From Siphonodentalium dalli (lineage: Eukaryota; Mollusca; Scaphopoda; Gadilida; Siphonodentaliidae), in assembly GCA_032622095.1 (NCBI GenBank), contig CP136065.1, positions 52,759,949-52,823,948 of the forward strand: DNA of 64,000 nucleotides. The letters are read 5' to 3'. The stretch's first letter is position 1; each line of letters begins with the position of its first letter. Below are positions 44,200 to 57,003 of the stretch, one piece after another. A program made the position numbers and the translations under genes. A model generated the notes under the pieces. The model had not been told where the DNA came from, ran no database searches, and was given only the letters and a program-made list of their open reading frames with translations.

Positions 44200-47035
44200 T
44201 TTCGGTGTATCTGGTAACTCTTGGACTGATTTTTGAACTAGATTGGAATAACATTCTGAAAGGTACTGAAGACATAAACTCGCCGACTTGTGTATTCTCA
44301 AGAAAATTTCTCTCAATAATGAGAGAAACAGTTCCCAGAAAGAAAGTTCTTATCCGAAAAAACGACAAGTGTTGGTTCAATACTGAACTAAGATCTGTCA
44401 TCCGTAGTAGAAATCGTTTACGCCATATAGCCCTAAAATCGGGGAAACCGAAAGATTGGATCAGGTACAAAAAGAGTCGAAATTCTGTGAATAACATGAA
44501 AAAGTATGCAAAAGCTAAATTTGATCAAGATCTCGAGACTTCAATATAGTCCGATTCATCAGCAAATTTTTTGGCACATTGTCAAAGAGCTTCTTGATAA
44601 TGCACCGAACTCCTGCATTCCAACCATGCGAAACATGTGAAAATTTGGTGTTTGATGACGATTCCAAAGCCTGTCTCCTTAATGAAAAATTTGTTGCTAA
44701 TTCAGATATCGACAATTCTAAATGCAACCTTCCTATTTTCCGAAAAAAATGTGATAATAATATATCAGATTTACCTGTCACGATCGATGATATAACTGAA
44801 GCCATACAATCGACCAAACCAAATAAGGCACACGGTCACGACGGAATTACCGTTCGCATGTTACTAGGAACGATTGACCGAGTGGTAGTCCCTCTTCGCA
44901 TTTTATTTTTAATGTCATTCGAATCGGGATGCTTTCCAGATTCTTGGAAACAGGCGAATGTTATTCCAATTCATAAAAAAACGACCGATCCGCTACTGAC
45001 AATTACCGACCAATCTCACTGTTACCCGTTCTTGGAAAGATTTTTGAAAAAGTGGCATTGAAATACCTTTCCAAACATTTCTTTAACAACGGATTAATAT
45101 ATGGTTATCAGTCCGGTTTCATTCCTTGCCACAGCACACTATACCAGCTGCTAGAAATACAACACTCCTTGTGCCAGGCTCTCGATAAGAAATTGTGCAC
45201 ATGTGCTATTTTTTGCGATATTTCCAAGGCTTTTGAACGAGTTTGGCACGAGGGGCTGTTATTTAAGCTTGAACAATGCGGAGTCAATGGACGACTTCTG
45301 GCCTGGATTTAAAATTATTTATCTAACAGGACACAAAGAGTAATAGTAGGACAAACATTTTCGAGTCCCCTGCAACTGAAAGCAGGAGTGCCACAAGGAT
45401 AAATCCTTGGCCCATTCTTCTTCCTAGTTTTTATAAATGATATACATGCATGAGAATTTAATATCTTTCACGTGTATGTACGCCGACGACACGTGTTTTA
45501 CCTCATTCGAAGACGCTAGTACCTTATGTGTGAACATAACCTGCAAACAGACGTAGAAAGTATATCTGTGTGGTCCAAACAATGGCTGGTACAATTCAAC
45601 TCTTCCAAGACAAAAATAATAATTTTTTTCCTTTTCATCTAATTACAATACTCTAAGTGTCGCAATGGACGGTCAGTTAATAGAGCAGGTGGACACACAT
45701 AGGCATCTTGGTGTGTTTCTTCAGTCTAACCTCAATTGGGACAAGCAAATAGAAAATTTGTGTGGACGCTTAAGATCTCGCCTATCGCAATTCAGACGAT
45801 TGAAATTCACAGTTAATCGGCGAACCTTGGAATGTATGTACAAAACCTTTATTTTGCCGCTTATGGATTACGGAGATGTAATTTGGGCTCACGCACCGAA
45901 CACTCTTCTTGTACTGCTTGATCGGATACATTACGATGCCGCTCGAATTGTTAGTGGGTTAAATATATCTGTTTCGAATGAAAAACTCCTCACTGGACTA
46001 GGATGGCCTACACTTTACACCAGACGCGAACACCATAAATTTAATACTTGGCAGAAAATAATTCTTGGTAAAGCTCCCAATTACCTGAGTACACTTTTGC
46101 CGACCTTTACTAAAGATCAATCTACCTACTCACATCGATACCCATTATTATTCTTACAGAAACGCAACAATACAGAACATTTTAAATCGACCTTTCTGCC
46201 TGAGATGGTAATTAAATGGAATGCAGTGGTAATAAATGGTTCATCTGATCGCACCAAAACCGACATATTGAAATTAATGTATGACAAATTGCCTATATTT
46301 CCCCCAAAACCGCCGCCATACTTCAATTCAGGCTCTCGCAAATGGAACATCGTGCACACCAAGTTAAGGAATAATTGCAGCGATTTAAATTTTGATAAAC
46401 TTGAAAACTATATCTCTATAACAGCCCACTGTCAATGTGGGTTTTATATTGAAGACGCCTCGTATTTTTTCTTCCAGTGCCCGTTATTTGAAGAGAGTCG
46501 CTTAATATTCCTCCAACGCCTTTGGCTAAATGGAATTTTCGTTGATAGGGTTGAAGATATCCTCTTTGGTCAAAGCAACCTATCCAATACTTTAAATGAT
46601 AAATTGTTTCGCAATACGCGAACTTTCATTTGCATCATCGGGTAGATTTCATTGACGGAAATTTTTCAAAATCCAAATAAGCCTATATCTTCATACATTC
46701 CCCATATTGCCATCAAAATACTCGGCTCAGCTCGTCATAGGACCTACACCCCATCCTTGATATCTGTCTACTCACTTTATACCTCACCCTCATTCTCGAC
46801 CCTCCTCGTTTTAGGTACTACATTCCAACTATAAGCTAACATTGAGTCCTACATAATTCCATATACAATTAATAATTTGCGTTTCAATATTGTTAAGGGA
46901 GAGGAGCAATATTCTAAGTTGAATAACTTGTGCTCCCATCCCTTTTGATTAACTCATATCTTATTTCAGATTCTAATTTGTTAAATGTATTATGTAATGA
47001 GGGTCAAATAAAATATGTTCAAACAAAAAACTCTT
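44200..47035 (+). pseudogene. LINE (CR1/Jockey-like), 5'-truncated, frameshifted RT
   Basis: Begins within the linker between endonuclease and RT. The first frame (44205-44549) gives a basic linker; the next (44579-45061) carries early RT motifs ('DDITEAI', 'HDGITVRML', 'WKQANVIPIHKK'); 45052-45312 has 'FCDISKAFERVWH' with the first catalytic Asp. A stop at about 45311, a stop after 'AGVPQG' and a frame change follow, and YADD lies at 45479-45490. The last frame is intact for 326 codons (45665-46645): 'HLGVFL', the thumb, and a C-terminal CxC...C finger ('CQCGFYIEDASYFFFQCP') in which the usual His is replaced. A 3' untranslated part runs to 'gggtcaaataaaatatgttc' near 47010. The 5' truncation is typical of incomplete LINE insertion. 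Confidence 0.92.
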
Positions 47036-47729
47036 GGACGTAACATTATCGGGTATAGATTTTCAAATGAACGTCAACTGACCATTTAATTGCGGATAGA
47101 ACGTATCTTTGGATCATGCGACCTATCCGAATTTGACAAATTTAGCTTATTTTTGTTTTTCGTAAGCACCGTTATAGAGAAATAGCAGTGAAATAGTGGA
47201 CGACAAGAGTTAGTTTAACATTTGTTCCATCAGAAACAGGACTCACACAATGGAATTCAATATTCACACCCATGTGTCGTGCAGCACACTGTTGCCATGA
47301 GTAATTTTATCTGAGGCGAATGAATATCTGCGGTAGAGCGATCTATTGTGCAAGCAACTGTTGGTAAATTTCATCTTCGCGAATGGAAATAGTTACTTTA
47401 TCATCATTTAATTCGTAGCTCATCAAAGTCGACATCGACGAAAGTGGTTTGTTTTACACGGTGCGTGACAGCGATTAAATGGCGCGGAACTATTTTCAAC
47501 GCGGAATCGTAATTATACTTTTGAACACTGTTATCAGTGTGGTAAATCGTCTGCTGCGTTTCATCATTGACGAGACACAATCCACAGTCCCGGTGCACTG
47601 GGTCGGACTGACATGCCTTACATAATCATGCTGTGAGATTTCTACAAGTGGTATGAAACACTCAGCTGGTGACTAATCAGGCTTAACGTGGTAATTTTGA
47701 TGAATTTTCCATCGAGATAGGCAACGCAG
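47036..47729. other. No recognised feature
   Basis: AT-rich sequence. No gene or repeat identified. Confidence 0.35.
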
Positions 47730-48280
47730 TCAAACCCAGCCAGACGATTAAACTAGCTACGCGTTCGATAGTCAGAAACAAACAGCAGGGAATCCCATTA
47801 CTCCCAAGAAGTATTACGTCAGTGTCAACCAATCACAACATTCCAAAATAAAGGGTGAAGCAAATCCGAAGATTTCGAATTCTTTCGGCCACCGCCATTC
47901 CAGTAAACTCCGCCATACAGCTACGAATAGCGTAAACATGTTCTGTTACAAGGCTAACTTCACACAGTGTTTACTAATTTATAGATTACGACAACTAATT
48001 AAACACTAAAAGCAGCTATACAGAGTCCATAATTAATCATTATTACATAACAAGGATAATTCAATTTCGAAGTATTTCGAAGAATTTCAACAATTACCAT
48101 CGAATTTGTTATTCGAGAAACCGAAACCGAAAAGAGATATCTGACAATCGTAAAATTATTATTAATGTGACGTCAAACTGCGCGGGCATTACCAGGGAAA
48201 GCTATTTATAGCGGTGGTAATATGAAGGGTGTTGAAATATTTCAGACTATCGCGTAGCTAGTTCAATAGTCTGGGTTTGA
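47730..48280. mobile_element. 551-bp MITE-like element with ~45-bp terminal inverted repeats
   Basis: The left end TCAAACCCAGCCAGACGATT and 'aactagctacgcg' is mirrored at the right end as 'cgcgtagctagttcaatagt', 'ctgggtttga'. The interior has no palindromic structure and no recognisable coding sequence. A target-site duplication was not identified; just outside, the right end forms a further small palindrome 'gtctgggtttgacccagac'. Confidence 0.65.
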
Positions 48281-48392
48281 CCCAGACTGGACAACAAATA
48301 GTATCGTTTATTCACTTAAATGACCACAATCAGTGGTATATAGTGCTACATTGCTCCACTGACCCGCGTGCCCACTGAGTTCAAATACAAAC

Positions 48393-48403
<11 letters not shown>

Positions 48404-48424
<21 letters not shown>
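48404..48424. repeat. (AT)n microsatellite
   Basis: Alternating 'at' run of about 20 bp just before the 68-bp array. It overlaps the start of an open frame that runs into the array, which I do not regard as a gene. Confidence 0.9.
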
Positions 48425-48425
<1 letters not shown>

Positions 48426-48454
48426 AACAAATTGATAAAGCATGTAAGAACCTC

Positions 48455-48929
48455 CTATATACGAGCGCCTGTGGCGCATACGATACTATGGGTGGCGGGA
48501 TGGGGTGGTGGGTGGGTACTACCTATATACGAGCGCCTGCGGCGCATAAGATACTATGGGTGGCGGGATGGGGTGGCGGGTGGGTACTACGTATATACGA
48601 GCGCCTGCGGCGCATAAGATACTATGGGTGGCGGGATGGGGTGGTGGGTGGGTACTACCTATATACGAGCGCCTGCGGCGCATAAGATACTATGGGTGGC
48701 GGGATGGGGTGGCGGGTGGGTACTACGTATATACGAGCGCCTGCGGCGCATAAGATACTATGGGTGGCGGGATGGGGTGGTGGGTGGGTACTACCTATAT
48801 ACGAGCGCCTGCGGCGCATAAGATACTATGGGTGGCGGGATGGGGTGGTGGGTGGGTACTACCTATATACGAGCGCCTGCGGGGCATAAGATACTATGGG
48901 TGGCGGGGTGGGGTGGTGGCGGGTACTAC
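48455..48929. repeat. 68-bp G-rich minisatellite, seven units
   Basis: Units start at 48455, 48523, 48591, 48659, 48727, 48795 and 48863. Each is 'ctatatacgagcgcctgcgg', 'cgcataagatactatgggtg' and a G-rich tail of five closely spaced G-tracts ending 'gggtactac'. The hairpin GCGCC-tgc-GGCGC is present in units 1-6. Units alternate between two versions ('ggtggcggg' and 'ggtggtggg'; 'ctatata' and 'gtatata'), giving a 136-bp higher-order period. The open frames across the array are a product of the repeat. Confidence 0.95.
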
Positions 48930-48944
48930 CTATGTTGTTGGAAT

Positions 48945-49944
48945 ATGACGATATGGGGATCATTGAGTTGGACTGTGTACTTTTAATTTAATTTTAATTA
49001 TTTAAAGGCATGTTCATGTATATATGCATATATTATCATATAGTAATACTCACATGATGCCCACAAGTGGGACAGAAGACAAGTCCATGTGCACCAAAGC
49101 CTACCACTCGATAATATAATGTTACAACTAAAAACCCATATTGCCAGAGTAGAAACAAGCTGGTAAATCCGAATAAATGAAGAATGAAATTCACAGGTGA
49201 AATGTCACGAACAAATTGAATCCCCGAGAACGAATAGACAAAATCTGCTATTCTCCTGGCAGACAACATATGACCTGAAATAGAACCCGTGTTTTTACAG
49301 TTTTTGCCCGTGCACATGAGCTGGTCTCCCCGCCCTGCTTTGAGCTGCGCGTGAATTTCTATACGCTGACCTGTCCTGCCCAGTTAATATATGATTGTAC
49401 GATCATTTTGACCTATATTTATTCCCCGACCACTCGCTGCAGGGGCGCGAGCTGTGTGGGCCCCTCCGGTTGCAGCTCGGGTGCCATCGCCCGGGCTGGG
49501 TTGGGGGTGCTTATCGGGGTCGCGGTGCTGCGGTGGCTGGTTGGGATAATTTGGACCGTGTATCTTTAATTCTCATCAGTTCTATGTTGTAATCACATTT
49601 GGTTCCAGTGATTTCCAAAGAGTTTAGTGACTCAGAATTTAGCAATAAGTGAATTTTAAAGCTATGTACCATGTATACGTAAGTATTTATGATGACAGCC
49701 GTCTGTCCATGTGGACACGTTTTGAAAGCTGGCAATATTAAAGAATACATTTCATGAAAAGGTCGCTTATCAGCGATATGGACAAGTAAATAGCCAGCGC
49801 ATTTTGATGAAGTGTTTCACTATGAAAATAAATTATGAGAATCCATAGTTCTTAATTAAAGAGTCACTACATATTTTGTCATCCGACCATCCGGTGTTTG
49901 GGGTTAGGGAAGTTGTATGATTCAATTTTCCGTAGGGCAAGAAC
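48945..49944. other. No confident gene; GC-rich patch at 49430-49555
   Basis: 49430-49555 is strongly GC-rich with many CG dinucleotides. An open frame on the minus strand (49317-49036, 93 codons) has a hydrophobic middle and a C-terminal 'CPTCGHH', but I do not recognise it and there is no support for expression. Confidence 0.35.
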
Positions 49945-49945
49945 C

Positions 49946-49976
<31 letters not shown>

Positions 49977-49977
49977 C
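49945..49977. repeat. (CAA)n microsatellite, the LINE's 3' tail
   Basis: About eleven CAA units on the plus strand, reading (TTG)n on the strand of the adjoining LINE and sitting at its 3' end. Short tandem-repeat tails are a known feature of CR1/L2-type LINEs. Confidence 0.8.
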
Positions 49978-52900
49978 GATAACAGCATATATATAAGTTG
50001 CCCTTGAATAATGATTATATTGATAAAATGGTATTTATTTCGGATACGAACTTGACCACGCCACGTGTAACACGGGGTTTTCTGTTATTTAGAAGTTGTC
50101 TCAGTTTGATCAAGCTAGGTCTAGTATAATAATATTGGGCGATATGTTTAGCCCTTATGGTATTAAGCGTTGGACATTTCAGAAGGACGTGGAATTCGTT
50201 TCCTATATCCGAGCTATTGCATAATTTACAATTTCTTTCCTCAATGGACGTGCCCACCCAGCCACCTACTTCGATAGGGAGTCTGTGATTACGTGTCCTG
50301 AACCTTAACAGGGTTATCGCATCCCTGGTACTAAGTTTTGTAAGATAGGCTTCTTCATTAAATGTCATTTTAATTTCTCGATAAAAGGAATACTTGTCTG
50401 ATGAACTCAATAGATTTCGCCATTCGTGTATATATATATCCTCTAATTTATTTTCGATTATATCTCGGAAGGATTTAATAGTCCCAATAGAGTGATAATT
50501 CCATACGCAACTTAAACCTATATTATTTAGTAATTTCGGAACATAGTTAATCCAATTTGATTTGTGATTTACGACGGTATCTGTTGGGTTGAATTGACTG
50601 CATAGCCTCCAGTACATCAAATAAGCTATTTTGTCTCGTTTTCCACTGATCAAACGTCCCCAATAATTCAGAATGTGTTGTTTTATTTTCACAGAAATCG
50701 GGAATGTACCAACCAAGCTCTCCGTAGATTAAAGCTGTTGGTGTGGATTTCTTCAGTCGAAATATAAATTTCAAAAACCATAGTTCTAGTCGTTCGACAA
50801 TCGCTATGTTACCGTGACCCCATACCTCCGACCCATAGGTTAAAATTGGGACTATTGTTTTTTTTGCATATAGGTCTACGGCGCACATTAAAGACAGTCC
50901 TAGGTTGCGTATCTTACCGATCAATCCGAACATAGCTCGATTTGCTTGCTGGCATCTCGCCTTCTTCTCTTCGATGGAGGAGCCAGTTGATGAAAAGATT
51001 ACACCAAGATATTTATAATGCTTTACTATTTCTATAGGTTGAGAGTTCAGTGTGAAATTTATTTCCGGTTTCTTCATTCTACCAAATATCACTGTTTTAG
51101 TTTTCAAATTGTTAATAGACAGTTTCCATAGTTTACAGTACTGAGCATAATCAGACATAAGACATAAGAACCGTATCATCAGCATAAAGGAGACAAAATA
51201 GTTTTAAATATGGTAAGGTTGCACCGACATTTTGGCCGGTGACTAATATTCCGTTACATTGGTTTTTACTTAGAAATTTCTCCAAATCATTCGTGTAGAT
51301 AGAAAATAGGATGGGTGAAATATTGGCACCTTGTCTTACTCCTACTTCACATGGAAATAGGTCTGATAAGGAATGATTCAGTGATATGTATGATTTTATT
51401 CTTCCATACATGTTAATAATGACGTTTAGTATCCGACCTCTTACTCCTGATTCAAATAGCTTATTCCATAGACCAACTCGCCACACTTTATCAAAAGCCT
51501 TATATAGGTCGATAAACGTACAATATAAATTTCTTTTCTGAGTTTTAAGTAGGTCGATCAAGCAGTTGAGGGTGAAAATATGATCTGTTGTAGAATAGTT
51601 ACCACTGTATAGCCTGCCTGGTTCTCACATAAAAGTTTGTTTACTTCCAGAAAGTTTTGTATTATGGCACTCAATATTGAGGTGAATACTTTAGCTACGC
51701 AGCTATCTAACGTGATCGGGCGGTAGTTTGCCGGTAACGAGGGATCCTTGGCCTTATACATTGGCTGAATAATTCCTATTCCCCATTACTGAGGTATCAT
51801 TCCAGTTTTCAAAATTAGATTGAAGAATGTTAAGATGTGGTGCTTAAGTGGGCTTGCGGCAAGCTTTATAAATTCGTTCCTAATTTGGTCAATACCTGGG
51901 GCTTTACCTGCTTTAAGTTTTCGAATCGAGTTATCTACTTCGTCTATACTGATATCAAAGTCTAAACATGATGTATTTATATTTGCGGGTGGAGAAAATA
52001 TGCTATCGTCTCTATTTTGGTAGATATTACCACTCGCAAAGAAGTCACGAAATTCAGTTAATGACGGGGTGTTTGCGTTTTGTTGTGTATTTCTATGACT
52101 ACCCAGTAGTTTCCATTAATCTCGTGCGTTCCCCATTTTGGCAACCGCGATCTTATTTCTGATTTCTTATTTTTCAGATTTACTTTTCTTATAAATACTA
52201 AGGGCTTTTCTATAAGCTCTCCTTGTATTTGAACAATCTTTCGTAAACCACGGTTTCGGCTTGTAAATACTATCGGCAACTAGCTTTGTCTTTTTATCCT
52301 GTTTTTTTCTACAAATGTATTAATCGCGGCTTCGCAGTAAATTTCCTTGAGACAGTTATTAAGATCATTGATATCACCGAGCGTTACATCTGTATCCGAT
52401 TTCATTTTCAGACAATTTTCAAACTCTTTTATTTTATTTATGTTCAGATTTTTAGTCAATAATTTCTCCTTATCGTGTGATGGGGGTTTGATGCAGTTGT
52501 GTGTTAAGTATCCTGAAGATTCGGTAGTTGTTATTTTGATGTCTCTATTCTCCGATTCTGTCGAATGTTCAGTTGGAATTCGTATTACGCAAAATAAGGG
52601 TGTATGCACGTCAGACAATAGACCGTTGAATTCTTTAACTCTGAAATCAACAATGTGTTGTAATAATGTGTAATAAGTCAAAAGGTAGTCTACAACGCTT
52701 ACTTTTCTACAAGTAGGGAGTCCAATATTTGGTCTGAGTCGAATCTACCGTTTGCTATCAAAAGTTTAGCGCTTCTGCAGAAGTCAACAAGTTGGTATCC
52801 GAAATTATTTGTACGTTTGTCTTTTGAGCATCTTTTTGGGAATTCAATATATGGAGCGATGTCATCATGGGTTTTATCGGGTGCAATGAAGTCTATTAAC

Positions 52901-53842
52901 TGAGCTGTTCGCGAATTGAAATCGCCGAGAAGAATAACGTTCCCGTATGCCTTAGCTTCGGCAACGTTTCAAAAATTTTCATCAAAACATGTTTTTGATC
53001 TGTATTTACTACCCTCGGGTGGTAAATAAACGTTTCCAACTACTAAGGGCAGATGTGCGTTAAATTTATTCAGTGAGATCGTGAGCCAAACAATATAATC
53101 ACAGTGACAATCCAAAGGTTTGATGTTTAGCACGTGTAATATGTCTTCACTCACTAATACGCACAATCCACAGAGCGATATCTAGATATAGTTCGTCTAT
53201 TTTTAATAATTAGAGTTGAATAACCCTGGATACGAATAGTGTCGGCATCGTCAGTTTTTGTTTCCTGTAAACATAATATGTCATGTGACCTCACGAAATC
53301 GATGAATTCTGGTTCATCGATTTTACTAAGTAGCCCAACCACGTTGATTGATCCTATTTTGAGTTGAACTTCAGGTCTCCTCGCCCCAAACCCCTAGTCG
53401 GATGACAATGGTTGTCCCGTGGCATCAGTTGGCCAAAAACCAGTTGATGGGATGGTGCTTACTGCATTCTGTGGTAGAGTATTTTGGTTGGATGAGCCTC
53501 TCGATGTGGACCAGCACTAGCAAGCTAGCCACGCTCAGTAGTCCTCGGTACCCCGCCCTTTGCATTGAGGTCGGTCCCTGGTACTTTCGCTCTAACTGGG
53601 GTCCCAGTCGATATATCGTGAGGCCCCCGTTCCGCTTGTGTCCTAACAGGAGGTGCTGGCACACGGGGCAACAGACCGAGCATATCAGAGGGAGCGAACC
53701 CACCAGGGACTCGCGGGATAAATTGGGATGTGGTCGACCCGCACTGAACCGGGGAATTTGGTGGCATGAGTACTGGGACCATCCCAGGAGGAACCTGAGA
53801 GAAACCAGCGACCCCGCCCGGGATCCCATGGGGAGTCGACAT
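49945..53842 (-). pseudogene. Long LINE: endonuclease, RT and C-terminal zinc finger, broken
   Basis: On the minus strand all domains appear in order, interrupted by frameshifts and a stop near 51791. A proline-rich N-terminal segment starts at an ATG near 53842. The AP endonuclease follows: 'GLLSKIDEPEF' and 'LCLQETKTDD' near 53342-53250, 'VGNVYLPPEGSKY' near 53040-53000, 'GDFNSRTAQLIDF' near 52930-52880, and 'LLSDVHTPLF' near 52610. The RT shows 'KAGKAPGID' (~51920), 'ANYRPITLDS' (~51730), 'FIDLYKAFDKVWR' with the first catalytic Asp (~51520-51480), 'GVRQGANISPILFSIY' (~51350-51300) and YADD (~51172-51183). The region 51185-50547 carries 'KYLGVIF' and 'TYGSEVWG', and 50715-50015 ends in a CxxC...H...C finger ('CKLCNSSDIGNEFHVLLKC'). 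The 3' end runs into a (TTG)n tail at 49945-49977. It is a different family from the 44-kb LINE. Confidence 0.92.
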
Positions 53843-53949
53843 TAATATTGGTACACATAACACACTCCTTGTATATAAATAACACGAATTTACTCTCATG
53901 TATAATCATTTAGACATTTTATCAGTAATATATCATTTTGTCTTAAATT

Positions 53950-54115
53950 CTTTAACAATTTTATCATTTTTACCATTTTTTCTTACATTCTTTAACAGTT
54001 TTATAATTTTTTATCAATTTTTCTTACATTCTTTATCAATTTTTAACATTTATGGTCGACTCACATATATAAGAGAATGCATTGCCACTGGGTTTTCGCA
54101 AAAATTCAAGAAGCT
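53950..54115. mobile_element. Fragment of a twin-hairpin TTAA MITE
   Basis: Contains the AT-rich spacer ('ttcttacattctttaacagt') in reverse orientation to the 27.6-kb and 56.6-kb elements, then one hairpin arm ('actcacatatataagagaat', 'gcattgccactggg') and a group A-type terminal stretch ('ttttcgcaaaaattcaagaa', 'gctcccgc'). The TTAA and the other half are lost. Confidence 0.7.
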
Positions 54116-54125
54116 CCCGCAGTGA

Positions 54126-56603
54126 GATGGTAAATATGCATGCTTGTTCTGGGGAATTGTGTACTATAGAGCAGCTGCGCAAATGAAATTGAGCCATTAA
54201 TATATTATCTTACCATATTTGGCTGTTGAGAATTTGTTCTTTGGTAACCTGTTGGTAAGACATCCAATGACTATTTCCTAAAAAATGGCGTCGATACTTA
54301 TTTTTTAGCAACCAGACTATACATGATGTATACCTGATTGGGTGCATGGATGATGCGATGTCGCTACGACGTGTACGATTAATGCGCATCAGGCCAGATA
54401 CAACACTGATTGGGTTATTCGTGAATTCAGTATTCCCAAAGATTTCCCGGGGATAAATAATCGAACGGGGATCAGACAATGATCGCGCTATATTGCACAC
54501 TGATTGATGCGAATTGGATTTGGAATTGCGTCACGAAATCAAAAGATGTCGCCCGTATAATTACCGGGACAAGACAGGTTCTATACAGGATCCCGCCAGT
54601 GAAATTTTCTAACATAAATATACATGTGTTTTGAAAGCAACAGCAGATCTAACAGTACGTATATGTACTGCGCGTTGACTATAGGTGTTCTGGGAAGGAA
54701 GTAAAATAAAAATGTCGTCAAAAATACAATAATTTATTCATGTTTAATTATGTTGTGTATTACTATATGATAACACCCCTTCAAGTTGAAACCAAATTCA
54801 GCTCGTTATATGTAAAATTATGCCCATTATTAGAGGAATTACTTACCCCTACTCCACTAAATTGTACGGTTTAGACAAATACTCCAAAAACATAAAAAAA
54901 GAGCCATAAAATTCGAATGCGACACTTCTCAGTTGTCAAACAAGCTTCAAAAGATGCGGAATATTATGCTCTATACGTCATAAAAATCGGGTCTTCAAAA
55001 TTCCGCAGAGGGGAGGGTATTTTGGCTTAGGGTCTAAAAACTATACGATCCAGCAACAACTTCGATCCTTCCTATATATTTGTGCAGTTCCACGCATATA
55101 CACAAGTGACTTCATAAAACATCAAAGCACTGTTTTAAAGCGACAACATTCCGGTTAAAGTAAAAATAACCACAATATACGATGTTGAATTTCATTCAAA
55201 TGTCCGCTATTTAAGGCGAGCGATTTTTCCATGTATCGCCGTAATTTTTATTTTTAACAACAGAATCATGTCATGAATCTCTGCACAAGCTCCCCCCAAA
55301 GAGAACATATTCCACCTGGGAACGTTTTGACTCCTTCTGACGGAGCTTTATAACATTGGACAAACATGCAAGACAGGGAATATATTTCTTTGTAGGTACT
55401 TAATTTACTTCACATATGGGGTGGTCCCAGCTCGAGATTGCATGCTTTTAAAATGCCATTAGTGATCCGATATCGCAATAAACATGATTGAGAGCGACAC
55501 AAAGCAAAATCGACCACGCAGTCACTTAAACCATTGAATATCGAGTTGCGACCTCGAGCTTTCCTACCGTTGGGAAATGTTCCAAGTGATGTAGTGATAC
55601 ACTCACAGTGAAAACAATTTCAACCTATATTTGACGATGAGTCAGGTACGTAATTTCCTACTGCTGAAAATATACAAAATTTGGGGTGGGTGAGAAGCAT
55701 CCATGTTTCTAACGTCCATGCACGTCGCATGTCGCTTGAATACATGTTTTTGCTATTTAAAGATGCATTCATACTATCAGACCTACAGTTGCAACAACAG
55801 GATATAACATCCAATTCAATATCGTTATCTGCTTTGTTCTGCTAAAAATATGTTGAAAACAAAACATGACATGTAGCAGACAAAAAAATACCAGAGAATA
55901 TAATATTGTCATTGAAATAAAAATTTATATTTGGTGTCCTTTTAAAACATCGAAACTGCTTGAAATAAATGCATAGACAATTCAATATCAAACACAATAG
56001 CATCGTTTCTTGTAGCACTTATTGTTCCTAACATGTTTTTTATACAATATAATCTAAATATAAGTAAAATATTCGAAAAACATTTCTAGAACCCTACATC
56101 TACATCTTTAAAGAAGACCTATCCGTTACGGTGGGTGCATTATCATACAGTTAGACAGCAAGGGGATCTCACCTGGGACTAATATAACAGTCCCAGATCT
56201 CACCAAAAGCCGCTTCAATGATCAATATTAGCTAATTACACGGTGCCATTACATACTGATGTCGGGCGTGTAATTACCGAGAACATATACACGTTGTGTA
56301 CAGGAATCAATCAGTGAACCTGTCCGAGATGTGTGCTTTCAAAACATCTTTTACAGCAATACACCGGTACGAAGGTACCGCCCCTGGTTCAGTGTTTCTA
56401 CTTTTGTGCTATGATGATGATGGGTCCTGCTGAAGTTCTATGATGCTGGTTGGACAAAGCGATGCTGTCAATGTTTTTCAAGTTGTCATCATGGTGGCGC
56501 TGGTGTTTGCTATACTACAGAAATAGCCATCTCAATTCTGACTGGTTTGCAAACACCAACACAGATATTAATAAAATACGTCACAGTATACATATTTGAA
56601 TGT
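54126..56603. other. No recognised feature
   Basis: Nearly 2.5 kb without a gene, array or palindrome I can support. AT-rich and apparently unique. Confidence 0.4.
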
Positions 56604-56607
56604 TTAA

Positions 56608-56999
56608 CCCTTTACCCAACAGAACGGCCCTGTGCCAATGCATTCTCTTATATATGCGAGTCGACCATAGGTCGCCTCGCATATATAAGAGAATGCATTG
56701 GCTTAACACATTAAAAATTATAAAATTGTTAAAGAATGTAAGAAAAAATGTTAAAAAGTGTTTAAAAAAGATTTTTTTAGGCCAATGCATTCTCTTATAT
56801 ATGCGAGGCGACCTATGGTCGACTCGCATATATAAGAGAATGCACTGGCACAGGGAATAACTGTAACCATCACAATGTGGTCAATGAACCGGTTCCAATG
56901 ATAGCCATATTTGTATGGTGTTATTGAGACAGACCGAAGATATTTTAGGCTGTTGAAGCTTTATTTGGGCGTTTTTTTGCCGTTTTGTTGGGTAAAGGG
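56608..56999. mobile_element. Twin-hairpin TTAA MITE, group B, copy 2
   Basis: TTAA at 56604-56607; the right site reads TTAT at 57000-57003, one base changed. Termini CCCTTTACCCAACA and TGTTGGGTAAAGGG. Palindromes at 56634-56702 and 56781-56849. It matches the 27585-27977 copy almost throughout (roughly 95% or more by eye), including the spacer and the AT-rich right flank 'agaccgaagatattttaggc'. Confidence 0.92.
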
Positions 57000-57003
57000 T
57001 TAT

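Noticed and set aside
48368-48948. Overlapping glycine/tryptophan-rich reading frames of 60-105 codons
   Set aside because: They are the translation of the 68-bp array in different frames. Each ends at the same repeat-encoded stop. No start context or conservation beyond the repeat.
49036-49555. GC-rich patch and a 93-codon minus-strand frame as a host gene with CpG island
   Set aside because: No recognised domain, no splice or promoter signals, and the neighbours are transposon remnants.
53402-53845. 147-codon frame on the plus strand
   Set aside because: It is antisense to the GC-rich, proline-rich N-terminal part of the minus-strand LINE, whose frame leads directly into the endonuclease.
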